A DNA stretch of 13,115 nucleotides. Source: Acidaminococcaceae bacterium. GTDB lineage: Bacteria > Bacillota > Negativicutes > Acidaminococcales > Acidaminococcaceae. Positions 6,127 through 13,115 of this stretch are shown in pieces (position 1 is the stretch's first letter; the number at the start of each line of letters is the position of its first letter). The position numbers and the translations under genes are program-made. The notes beneath the pieces were generated by a model, which searched no databases, was not told the origin of the DNA, and saw only the letters and a list, made by a program, of their open reading frames with translations. The stretch spans positions 1 through 13,115 of the forward strand of contig JAKSOM010000013.1 in assembly GCA_024405585.1 (NCBI GenBank). The letters run 5' to 3'.

Positions 6127-6156
6127 ACAGTGCACCCTTGTATAAGGGTGCACTGT
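6127..6156 (-). promoter_or_regulatory. Perfect 13-bp hairpin between the ferredoxin and uppS genes
   Basis: ACAGTGCACCCTT (6127-6139) and AAGGGTGCACTGT (6144-6156) pair without a mismatch around a 4-base loop. The hairpin starts nine bases past the ferredoxin stop and ends 25 bases before the uppS ATG. On the minus strand it is followed by GCGTTATTTGGG, a poor U tract, so it is better read as a partial terminator or an RNA-stability element protecting the upstream frr-ferredoxin message. The structure is seen; the role is inferred. Confidence 0.7.
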
Positions 6157-6164
6157 CTCTTTGG

Positions 6165-6329
6165 TTATTTGCTGATTGCTTGAGCGGGGCAATTTGCAGC
6201 GCAAGCACCGCATTCAACACATGCCTCACCAATTTCGTACTTGCCGTCTTTTTCTTTAATAGCTTGTACAGGGCAGTTTGCAGCGCAAGCACCGCAACCT
6301 AAGCATTTCTCCTTGTCAATCTTCAACAT
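6165..6329 (-). CDS. Small 2[4Fe-4S] ferredoxin (clostridial type)
   Basis: A 54-residue soluble electron carrier with two complete cluster motifs: C9-x2-C12-x2-C15-x3-C19-P and C37-x2-C40-x2-C43-x3-C47-P. Each motif contributes three cysteines to one cluster and one to the other. The ATG at 6329 has AAGGAGGAG eight bases upstream, which decides the start over an ATG at 6368 that overlaps the end of frr. The two halves are almost identical around CGACAANCPxQAI, and the DNA repeats too: 6187-6212 and 6271-6296 differ at one base of 26. It sits between frr and uppS, not a usual ferredoxin site. Because dxr lies in the same train, a role in supplying electrons to the MEP-pathway iron-sulfur enzymes IspG and IspH is possible, but general fermentative electron transfer is equally compatible. 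Confidence 0.95.
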   Translation of the reverse strand: MLKIDKEKCLGCGACAANCPVQAIKEKDGKYEIGEACVECGACAANCPAQAISK

Positions 6330-6364
6330 TTTGAACTCCTCCTTTCTCCAATAATTACATTTTA

Positions 6365-6925
6365 TCAAATTGCCATAACCTCTTTTTCCTTGGCGGCTAC
6401 AACAACTTCCAATTCCTTCATTCGCTTGTCCGTATTCTTCTGAATATCGTCAACGGCTTTCTTGGAATCATCCTCAGTGATTTCCTTGGACTTCTCCATT
6501 TTCTTCACCGCATCATTGGCATCACGACGGGCGTTGCGAAGGGTTACCCGATATTCCTCCGCCTTCTTGCCCACCAACTTCACCAATTCCTTGCGGCGCT
6601 CCTCCGTCAGTTGGGGAATGTTCAAACGTATTACCACCCCATCACTATTTGGGTTCAACCCCAAATCGGAAGCCATAATGGCCTTCTCGATGGCCTTCAC
6701 CATGTTCTTCTCCCAGGGCTGAACGGTAATCAGCCGGGGTTCCGGTGCAGCCACATTGGCCACCTGATTAATGGGTGTGGGAGTCCCGTAATAATTGACA
6801 TACACCTTGCTCAGACGGGCGGGATTGGCCCTGCCGGCACGGATGGTGGCCAAATCAACTTTCAAGGCATCAATGGCCTTCACCATTTTGTCGTCCATCT
6901 GTTTCAAAGCAACAGCTACTGGCAT
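6365..6925 (-). CDS. frr: Ribosome recycling factor
   Basis: A 186-residue protein, the standard length. With EF-G it splits the post-termination ribosome so that subunits can be reused. Signature stretches are [31 protein letters not shown] (split across about 28-58), [22 protein letters not shown], and the long helical arm [22 protein letters not shown] with RNARRDAND. The ATG at 6925 has AGGAGG eight bases upstream, embedded in the last codons of pyrH, whose stop is one base away. The pair pyrH-frr is conserved across bacteria. Downstream, 35 bases with a strong ribosome binding site lead to the ferredoxin gene. Confidence 0.97.
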   Translation of the reverse strand: MPVAVALKQMDDKMVKAIDALKVDLATIRAGRANPARLSKVYVNYYGTPTPINQVANVAAPEPRLITVQPWEKNMVKAIEKAIMASDLGLNPNSDGVVIRLNIPQLTEERRKELVKLVGKKAEEYRVTLRNARRDANDAVKKMEKSKEITEDDSKKAVDDIQKNTDKRMKELEVVVAAKEKEVMAI

Positions 6926-6926
6926 C

Positions 6927-7673
<747 letters not shown>

Positions 7674-9458
7674 TTATTCTTTTTTATTCAGTAACCTGGT
7701 TCTGATGTGCAGTTCACGCAACTGCTTGTCGTCCACCGTATCCGGTGCCTGGGTCATCAGGCAGGAAGCGCTCTGGGTCTTCGGGAAAGCGATGACATCA
7801 CGGATAGAATCCCGTTTGGCCATAATCATAATCAAACGGTCCAAACCGAAGGCCAGACCTCCGTGGGGAGGCGCACCATACTCGAAAGCACCCATCATGA
7901 AGCCAAACTTCTGCTCCGCCTCCTCCTCCGTAAGGCCGATGGCAGCAAAAATCTTCTTTTGAATGTCACGGCGGTGAATACGGATGGAGCCGCCACCTAT
8001 TTCCGTCCCGTTGAGTACCATATCATAGGCCTTGGCATAAACCTTACCCGGGTCGGTAAGCAATTTGTCCAAATCCTCTTCACGGGGCATGGTAAAGGGA
8101 TGGTGCATAGCCACCCAACGCTTGTCTTCTTCGGAATACTCGAACATGGGGAAATCCACAACCCAAAGGAAGGCCAGTTTATCCAGGTCAATCAGATTAC
8201 GCCGCTTTGCCATCTCGATACGCAACGCACCCAGGGCCTGCACAGTAGTGGCCCACTTATCAGCTACCATCAAAATCAAATCGTTATTCTCCGCCTTGGC
8301 GGTGGCCACAATCTTAGCCATCTGCTCTTCACTGAAGAACTTGGCAATGGGGCTCTTCACGCTGCCGTCGGGCTGAATCTGAATCCAGGCCAAACCTTTG
8401 GCGCCGTAAATGCCCACGAATTCAACCAAACCGTCCAACTCACGGCGGGGAATAGCGGAATAACCCTTAACCACCAAACCCTTCACAACCCCACCGTTTT
8501 CGATAACGGTGTTAAACACCTTGAAATTGCTGCCCTTCACCACCTCAGTAGCATCGAAAAGGGGCATTTCAAAACGCAAATCCGGCTTGTCGCTGCCATA
8601 ATTGTTCATGGCATCATCCCAGGTCATGCGGTAGAAGGGAGCGGGAATATCACGGTCCAAGGCACCCTTGAAAATGTGTTGCATCAGTCCTTCCATCATT
8701 TCCAGGATGTCGTCAACTTCCACAAAACTCATCTCAATATCCAATTGGGTGAACTCCGGCTGCCGGTCCGCACGCAAATCCTCATCCCTGAAGCAACGGG
8801 CAATTTGGAAATACCTCTCCATGCCCGCCACCATCAAAATCTGCTTAAAAATTTGGGGGCTTTGGGGCAGAGCGTAGAACTTGCCGGGATTTACACGGCT
8901 GGGGACCAAATAATCACGGGCACCCTCAGGCGTGGACTTACACAGCATGGGGGTCTCAATCTCAATGAAATCCCTGCTGTCAAAATAGTCACGCATCAAT
9001 TTGGTAACCTTGTGACGGAGAATGAGATTTCTCTGCATCTCCGGACGGCGAAGATCCAAATAACGGTATTTCAGACGGAGGTTTTCGTCTGTATCAATGT
9101 CGTCCTGAATATAGAACGGGGGCGTCTTGGCCGGGTTCAGCACATCAATACCGTCCGCCACCACCTCAATCCTGCCTGTTGCCAAGTTAGGATTGATGGT
9201 AGCTTCGTCACGGAGACGAATGGTACCGCTGACCTTAACCACATATTCATTGCGGATATCCTCAGCAACCTTGAAATCAGCACCGCTGGTCTCAGGGTCT
9301 GCCACCACCTGTACGATACCGCTGCGATCACGCAGATCCACGAAAATCAAACCACCATGATCCCTGCGCTTGGACACCCAACCGCAAAGAACCACCTTTT
9401 TGCCTGCGTCCTCCACAGTCAATCTGCCACAATGGGCATTGCGTTTTGCACTAATCAT
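7674..9458 (-). CDS. aspS: Aspartyl-tRNA synthetase, bacterial type, possibly non-discriminating
   Basis: A 594-residue class II synthetase with an N-terminal OB-fold anticodon-binding domain (about 15-105). The catalytic core has the flipping loop region STPEGARDYLVPSR (175-188), QSPQIFKQ (199-206), motif 2 FRDEDLRADRQPEFTQLD (223-240) and motif 3 GLAFGLDRLIMIM (534-546). A GAD-type insertion lies between (about 290-410), as in bacterial AspRS. The anticodon region reads RRDHGG with H34, as in non-discriminating enzymes that also charge tRNA-Asn; discriminating enzymes typically have leucine there. Such an enzyme would require GatCAB to convert Asp-tRNA-Asn. The ATG at 9458 overlaps the hisS stop by four bases (ATGA), with GAGGTG upstream. 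hisS-aspS is a conserved Firmicutes pair. Family call is firm; the specificity call is inference. Confidence 0.97.
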   Translation of the reverse strand: MISAKRNAHCGRLTVEDAGKKVVLCGWVSKRRDHGGLIFVDLRDRSGIVQVVADPETSGADFKVAEDIRNEYVVKVSGTIRLRDEATINPNLATGRIEVVADGIDVLNPAKTPPFYIQDDIDTDENLRLKYRYLDLRRPEMQRNLILRHKVTKLMRDYFDSRDFIEIETPMLCKSTPEGARDYLVPSRVNPGKFYALPQSPQIFKQILMVAGMERYFQIARCFRDEDLRADRQPEFTQLDIEMSFVEVDDILEMMEGLMQHIFKGALDRDIPAPFYRMTWDDAMNNYGSDKPDLRFEMPLFDATEVVKGSNFKVFNTVIENGGVVKGLVVKGYSAIPRRELDGLVEFVGIYGAKGLAWIQIQPDGSVKSPIAKFFSEEQMAKIVATAKAENNDLILMVADKWATTVQALGALRIEMAKRRNLIDLDKLAFLWVVDFPMFEYSEEDKRWVAMHHPFTMPREEDLDKLLTDPGKVYAKAYDMVLNGTEIGGGSIRIHRRDIQKKIFAAIGLTEEEAEQKFGFMMGAFEYGAPPHGGLAFGLDRLIMIMAKRDSIRDVIAFPKTQSASCLMTQAPDTVDDKQLRELHIRTRLLNKKE

Positions 9459-10717
9459 TTTTTCACCTCTAATAGTTCATTGATAATATTTTCCAAAGCG
9501 ACTTCCTTCTGCTCCGAAGTTGCCATATCCTTAAGGGTTACGCAACCGCGGCCCAATTCTTCATCGCCGAAAATTAACACATTCTTCGCCCCGGACTTAT
9601 TGGCCTTCTTCATCTGGGACTTCATACTGCCGCCGGCCAAATCAAACTCCACCTTCATACCCTGATGACGCAATTCTGCCGCCGTCCTGAACACCTGGGA
9701 CAAGGTCCCCTTACCCATGCTCACCAAATAGGCCTCACAGGCATCCGCCTCCGCCGGCAACAGGTTCTGCTTCTCCAAAGCCAGCATCACCCGCTCCAAA
9801 CCCATGGCAAACCCGATACCGGGAGTTGCAGGACCGCCAATTTCCTCCACCAATCCGTCATAACGGCCGCCACCTGCCACCGAACTTTGGGCACCCAAAG
9901 GAGGATACTGAATTTCAAAAGCGGTCTTGGTGTAGTAATCCAAACCCCGCACCAAATTACTGTCCAACTCGTATTTCACTCCTGCCCCGTCCAAAAGTTG
10001 CTTCAACATAGCAAAATGCTCTGCACAATCATCGCACAAGCATTCGGACAAGCAGGGTGCATCCTTGGCAATCTCATGACATTTGGGATTCTTGCAATCC
10101 AAAAGCCGCAAAGGGTTACGGTCAAAACGGCTGCGGCAATCCTCGCAAAGTTCCGCCAAATGGGGCTGGAAATACGCCCTCAATTTCTCACCGTAGGCGG
10201 GACGGCATTTTTTGCAGCCCACGGAATTAATCTTCAGCTGCAAATCCTTCAATCCCAGTTTGTCCAAAATTTCCAAGGCCAAAAGAATCACTTCCGCATC
10301 GGCCACAGGACCCGGTGTGGCCAGGCACTCCACCCCGTATTGGTGGAACTCACGCAAACGGCCGGCCTGAGGCCTGTCATAACGGAACATGCTGCCGATA
10401 TAAAACAACTTGGTAATCTGGCCGTCACCATAGAGTTTGTGTTCCACATAGGCCCGGGCAGCGCTGGCAGTATTCTCCGGACGCAGGGTGATGCTCCGCT
10501 CCCCCCTGTCCAAAAAAGTATACATTTCCTTATCCACCACATCCGTGGCATCCCCGATGCCACGTTTAAACAGTTCCGTATGCTCAAAAGTAGGGGTACG
10601 CAGCTCCTTAAAACCGTAGCGTGCGCTCACCTCCCGCAAAACATTTTCCAAATAATTCCAGGCCAAAACCTCGCCCGGCAAAATATCCTTCGTCCCCCTG
10701 GGGGCAGTTGTCAACAT
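9455..10717 (-). CDS. hisS: Histidyl-tRNA synthetase
   Basis: A 420-residue class II synthetase that charges tRNA-His. The N-terminus APRGTKDILPGE is typical. Motif 2 is at 105-130 (FYIGSMFRYDRPQAGRLREF, HQYGVE), the histidine-specific LVRGLDYYT at 255-263, AGGGRYDGL at about 281-289, and motif 3 GIGFAMGLERV at 300-310. A C-terminal anticodon-binding domain runs from about 328. The insertion domain between motifs 2 and 3 holds ten cysteines (168, 171, 191, 194, 208, 213, 222, 226, 228, 231), including CxxC pairs suited to zinc; similar cysteine-rich insertions occur in other Firmicutes HisRS. The ATG at 10717 has TAGGAG about 11 bases upstream. No T-box leader fits in the short spacer, so regulation must come from further upstream or be constitutive. 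Confidence 0.97.
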   Translation of the reverse strand: MLTTAPRGTKDILPGEVLAWNYLENVLREVSARYGFKELRTPTFEHTELFKRGIGDATDVVDKEMYTFLDRGERSITLRPENTASAARAYVEHKLYGDGQITKLFYIGSMFRYDRPQAGRLREFHQYGVECLATPGPVADAEVILLALEILDKLGLKDLQLKINSVGCKKCRPAYGEKLRAYFQPHLAELCEDCRSRFDRNPLRLLDCKNPKCHEIAKDAPCLSECLCDDCAEHFAMLKQLLDGAGVKYELDSNLVRGLDYYTKTAFEIQYPPLGAQSSVAGGGRYDGLVEEIGGPATPGIGFAMGLERVMLALEKQNLLPAEADACEAYLVSMGKGTLSQVFRTAAELRHQGMKVEFDLAGGSMKSQMKKANKSGAKNVLIFGDEELGRGCVTLKDMATSEQKEVALENIINELLEVKK

Positions 10718-10722
10718 CCTCT

Positions 10723-10773
10723 TACACTCTCCTATCCACTACACTCTACCCACTATGCACTATCATACACTAT
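10723..10773. repeat. Short degenerate repeats in the spacer before hisS
   Basis: Between the AI-2E-family gene and hisS, TACACTCT occurs twice (10723-10730, 10740-10747) and CACTAT three times (10751, 10758, 10768), the last ones running into the end of the upstream gene. The spacer looks like slipped, simple-sequence DNA. It also supplies the hisS ribosome binding site. Confidence 0.45.
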
Positions 10774-11818
10774 CCTCGTGCCACAATTCTTTGTACAACA
10801 CCCGGTAAACCCCTGCCACAGGCACTGCAAAAAGCATACCCAAAATGCCGAAGAGTTTGCCCCCGATCATCAAAGCAATCAGCAATACAACCGCCGGCAA
10901 ATCAATGGTTTTGCCCATCACCTTGGGCATCAGCACATTGGCATCCACCATATAGTACAAAGCGTAAAACGCACCCACATACACCGCCAAACTAGGACTG
11001 CTCTCCATAGCCGTGAAAATTGCCGCCACCGCTCCAAATACAGGTCCGAACACCGGAATGGTCTCCCCAACAATGGCCAAAAAACCGAAAACCAAAGCAT
11101 AGGGTAAACCCAGAACCAGGCAACCGGCAGCAATCACAACACCGCTGATGAAGGACAATTTTCCCAAACCGACCACATAGTCACCCAAAGTGTCCCCCAA
11201 CCGTACCAAAATCCTTTCCACCCTCGGCCTGACCTCAGGGGTAAAAAGATGTACAAACATCTCACACAGTTCCCGTCTGTCTTTCAGAAAATAAAAGCTC
11301 AAAAACGGCACTACAATCAAACCGACCAAATTGGCCACAATACTGATACTGGAAGAAACCAAACTCCGAAGCATATTGCCAAGAATACCCATAGTCCAAC
11401 CGATGGCCGCATCCGCAATATTGGTCAAATTACTGGGAAGACGGGGATAATTGCCGTCCCTGAGAATTTCCTGCCAATCCTGCACCTGGGCTCTTTGGGC
11501 GTACTCCGGCAAATGGGCCGCCAACTCATTCAACTGACTGAACAGCGGCGGTGCCACCACCGCCACAAGAACTGACATAAAAATACCGAAAATAACAAAA
11601 CTCAAGAAAATGGCAACACCCCTGGGAATACGGAACAAACCCCGCCCCACTGTCAGTTTCTCCAAAACATTCACAATGGGGGCCAAAAGAAAACTCAGGG
11701 CCAGTGCCAAAAAGAAGGGGAACATAAAACTCCCCAGAACATAAAGCACATAGGAGAAAAACAGGGCCACCCCTGTCTTGAACACTATACTTTTACGGAA
11801 TTCGGAAAATTCAATCAT
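10763..11818 (-). CDS. AI-2E family transporter (PerM/YtvI-like polytopic membrane protein)
   Basis: A protein of 351 residues with about eight membrane segments in the family pattern: two near the N-terminus, a pair around residues 60-85, a soluble stretch (about 90-150), then a C-terminal hydrophobic block. Family marks are GETIPVFGPVFGAVAA, DANVLMPKVMGKTIDLPAVVLL and GKLFGILGMLFAVPVAGVYRVL. The family is named for an AI-2 exporter but also includes sodium/proton antiporters and many members of unknown substrate, so no substrate is assigned. The ATG at 11818 is chosen because it overlaps the stop of the MBL gene as ATGA; a GTG at 11848 would add ten residues but has no spaced ribosome binding site. 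No Shine-Dalgarno precedes 11818, so it likely depends on coupling. It interrupts the more usual MBL-hisS neighbourhood. Confidence 0.9.
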   Translation of the reverse strand: MIEFSEFRKSIVFKTGVALFFSYVLYVLGSFMFPFFLALALSFLLAPIVNVLEKLTVGRGLFRIPRGVAIFLSFVIFGIFMSVLVAVVAPPLFSQLNELAAHLPEYAQRAQVQDWQEILRDGNYPRLPSNLTNIADAAIGWTMGILGNMLRSLVSSSISIVANLVGLIVVPFLSFYFLKDRRELCEMFVHLFTPEVRPRVERILVRLGDTLGDYVVGLGKLSFISGVVIAAGCLVLGLPYALVFGFLAIVGETIPVFGPVFGAVAAIFTAMESSPSLAVYVGAFYALYYMVDANVLMPKVMGKTIDLPAVVLLIALMIGGKLFGILGMLFAVPVAGVYRVLYKELWHEDSV

Positions 11819-12435
11819 TGCAAAAAAGGATTGCGTCTTTTCTCCCACTCCACCGTAGTGGAAGGACCATGGCCGGGCAACAACCTGGTCTCAGGAGACA
11901 AAGTCAAAATCTTCTCCTTGATACTGCGAATCAGGCCGTCATAAGAACCGCCGGGGAAATCCGTCCGTCCGATGGATTCGCAAAAAATCGTATCTCCACA
12001 AAAACATACATCAGCACACAGCAAACAAACCCCGCCGGGAGTATGTCCGGGAGTGGCCAACACCTTGAACTGCAGCCCCGCCTCCTCCACCGCTTCACCA
12101 TGCCGGAAAAAAGCATCCGCAGGAGGACAATGCAAATCCATCCCCATAAAAGCAGCCAAACTGCTCTCCGGATTGGAGAGCATAGGGGCATCTTCTTCAC
12201 TGATATAAACCTTGGCCCCGGTGGCAGCATGCACCTCTTCCAAAGCCCCAATATGGTCCATGTGACCATGGGTCAGGAAAATGGCCTGCACCTTGGCTCC
12301 GGACCTATTTATCATTTGGGCGATAATTTCCGGGCTTCCCCCCGGGTCCACCACCACCGCCTCATTATTCTCTTCGTTCACAACCAAATAACAATTTGTA
12401 CCTATAGGAGCTACTTCACTTTGATAAATCTTCAT
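11815..12435 (-). CDS. MBL-fold metallohydrolase (glyoxalase II-like)
   Basis: A 206-residue soluble metallo-beta-lactamase-fold hydrolase. All metal ligands are present: H56-x-H58-x-D60-H61 in FLTHGHMDHIG, H131 in ATPGHTPGG, D148 in FCGDTIF and H189 in LLPGHGPST. The spacing fits the YcbL/hydroxyacylglutathione hydrolase-like group common in Firmicutes, which act on thioesters, but the C-terminal domain of true glyoxalase II is absent and the substrate is unproven. Genes of this type are often found next to hisS-aspS in Firmicutes. The ATG at 12435 has GGAGG four bases upstream. It is the first gene after a likely promoter (12473-12501) and overlaps the next gene by four bases. Confidence 0.9.
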   Translation of the reverse strand: MKIYQSEVAPIGTNCYLVVNEENNEAVVVDPGGSPEIIAQMINRSGAKVQAIFLTHGHMDHIGALEEVHAATGAKVYISEEDAPMLSNPESSLAAFMGMDLHCPPADAFFRHGEAVEEAGLQFKVLATPGHTPGGVCLLCADVCFCGDTIFCESIGRTDFPGGSYDGLIRSIKEKILTLSPETRLLPGHGPSTTVEWEKRRNPFLQ

Positions 12436-12472
12436 ACTGCCTCCACCTTACGCCATATTTCTTCATCAACAT

Positions 12473-12501
12473 ATAATACAATATAATGTGACAAAGTGCA
12501 A
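12473..12501 (-). promoter_or_regulatory. Likely promoter of the MBL-to-rseP gene train
   Basis: On the minus strand TTGCAC (12501-12496) and TATTAT (12478-12473) are 17 bases apart, in the 76-base gap between the adhesin stop and the MBL start. An overlapping alternative is TTGTCC, 16 bases, TATATT. No clear terminator hairpin follows the adhesin gene, so readthrough may add to this promoter. No other good promoter was noticed inside the train, though weak internal ones could be missed. Confidence 0.55.
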
Positions 12502-12511
12502 GGACAAATTT

Positions 12512-13115
12512 TCACCCCTTCTTCTTTGCTATCTCCTCCAACAAGGCCATCAGCTTGGCAATTTTGGCATCCTGTTCCGCCATTTTGTTCTTCATACTCT
12601 GATTTTCGGCAGTAAGAATATTTATTTTCTCGTTTTGGGCCGTCAACTGCCTTACCATTACCGCCTTGCTGGGCAGTTTCGTCCCTACATGTCTGTCAAG
12701 GGCAAAATTCAAACCGATATTGAACATGTTATTATCATTTCCCACCGCAGTGCCGGCATTCATCATCACCCTGTCACTGAAACGGTAAAACATCCCCACT
12801 GCCGCCGCTTTCTCGCTACGGTATGCGCCAAGCCCTGCGCTGAAGGTCAGCTTGCAATCCTCATCGTACACCGGATGCATAGCCGCCAGGGCCGCCGCCC
12901 CGGCACCAACCTTGTTGATACGTGTGCCCATACGGTCAATTTGATTGTGTATGCCTGCCACATCCCTTTGCAAATCCCGAAACTCCCTCCCAGTGCCGGA
13001 AGTGCCGAGCAAATCGTTTACCTGGGCCAAATTTACGGCATCCGTATCTGTAACGGCCTTCGCCACATTCACAATCCGCCGCTCCCCGTTTGGTGTGCCT
13101 ACACTGACAGTATTG
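12512..13115 (-). CDS. YadA-like trimeric autotransporter adhesin, C-terminal part (5' end outside the window)
   Basis: The frame is open to the window edge; 200 residues are visible. They begin with a YadA neck motif (SVG ... GERRIVNVAKAVTDTDAVNLAQV, about residues 4-32), then a short coiled-coil linker (REFRDLQRDVAGIHNQIDRMGTRI). The membrane anchor follows: GAGAAALAAMHP (71-81) and four amphipathic beta strands to NIGLNFAL (about 85-139). Three copies form a 12-stranded barrel in the outer membrane that carries the adhesive passenger outside. Unlike YadA, which ends with the last strand, this protein goes on for about 60 residues. The heptads are clean: a = 157, 164, 171, 178, 185, 192 (L, I, N, M, I, L); d = 153, 160, 167, 174, 181, 188, 195 (M, Q, L, M, Q, L, I). 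The tail should lie in the periplasm. No internal start is proposed; the GTG at 13072 is inside the neck. Confidence 0.92.
   Translation of the reverse strand, partial: NTVSVGTPNGERRIVNVAKAVTDTDAVNLAQVNDLLGTSGTGREFRDLQRDVAGIHNQIDRMGTRINKVGAGAAALAAMHPVYDEDCKLTFSAGLGAYRSEKAAAVGMFYRFSDRVMMNAGTAVGNDNNMFNIGLNFALDRHVGTKLPSKAVMVRQLTAQNEKINILTAENQSMKNKMAEQDAKIAKLMALLEEIAKKKG

Noticed and set aside
6103..6213. Upstream extension of uppS into the ferredoxin gene
   Set aside because: It would include the 13-bp hairpin and overlap ferredoxin codons, and the residues do not resemble UppS.
6330..6368. Longer ferredoxin starting at 6368
   Set aside because: It overlaps the end of frr and would place the AAGGAGGAG ribosome binding site inside the coding sequence; the start at 6329 is far better.
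7707..9665. 652-codon open frame on the plus strand opposite aspS
   Set aside because: It lies antisense to a clear AspRS gene, has histidine- and glutamine-rich composition typical of reverse-strand reading, no recognisable domain and no ribosome binding site.
9665..11107. 480-codon open frame on the plus strand opposite hisS and the AI-2E-family gene
   Set aside because: It runs antisense across two real genes, has no domain and shows shadow-frame composition.
10718..12511. T-box or other riboswitch upstream of hisS or the MBL gene
   Set aside because: The gaps are 45 and 76 bases, and no T-box consensus or structured leader is visible.

Overview
The window reads as a chromosomal segment of a diderm Firmicute, most likely class Negativicutes. 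The housekeeping genes look Firmicutes-like (RseP, CdsA, DXR, a clostridial-type 2[4Fe-4S] ferredoxin, strong AGGAGG ribosome binding sites). The right edge nevertheless encodes the C-terminal membrane anchor of a YadA-type trimeric autotransporter, which needs an outer membrane. The genus cannot be fixed from the sequence alone. Every gene I can support lies on the minus strand, so transcription runs from high to low coordinates.

Right to left: 12512-13115 is the 3' end of a trimeric autotransporter adhesin with an unusual coiled-coil tail after its beta-barrel. A promoter at about 12473-12501 then opens a tightly packed gene train: MBL-fold hydrolase, AI-2E-family membrane protein, hisS, aspS, pyrH, frr, a 54-residue ferredoxin, uppS, cdsA, dxr and rseP. 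Most junctions are ATGA overlaps or a few bases. The train joins two tRNA synthetases, UMP kinase, ribosome recycling, isoprenoid supply (dxr), undecaprenyl diphosphate synthesis (uppS), phospholipid precursor synthesis (cdsA) and membrane proteolysis (rseP). It ends in a strong rho-independent terminator at 2068-2101. rpsB-tsf, the usual upstream partners of pyrH-frr, are absent; hisS-aspS stand in their place.

Left of the terminator the DNA is visibly more A+T-rich and looks accessory: an AbrB/PIN toxin-antitoxin pair with a perfect consensus promoter, a WYL-domain regulator, and the first seven codons of another gene cut by the window edge. Two composite blocks of intergenic repeats (about 1092-1262 and 2118-2364) bracket the toxin-antitoxin pair. 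They contain three related hairpin units whose paired arms differ in sequence but keep pairing.

No tRNA, rRNA, CRISPR array or transposase was found. I see no clear, wholly new multi-gene system. The best candidates for something undescribed are the coiled-coil tail of the adhesin, the repeat family around the toxin-antitoxin locus, and the ferredoxin plus 13-bp hairpin placed inside the frr-uppS junction.
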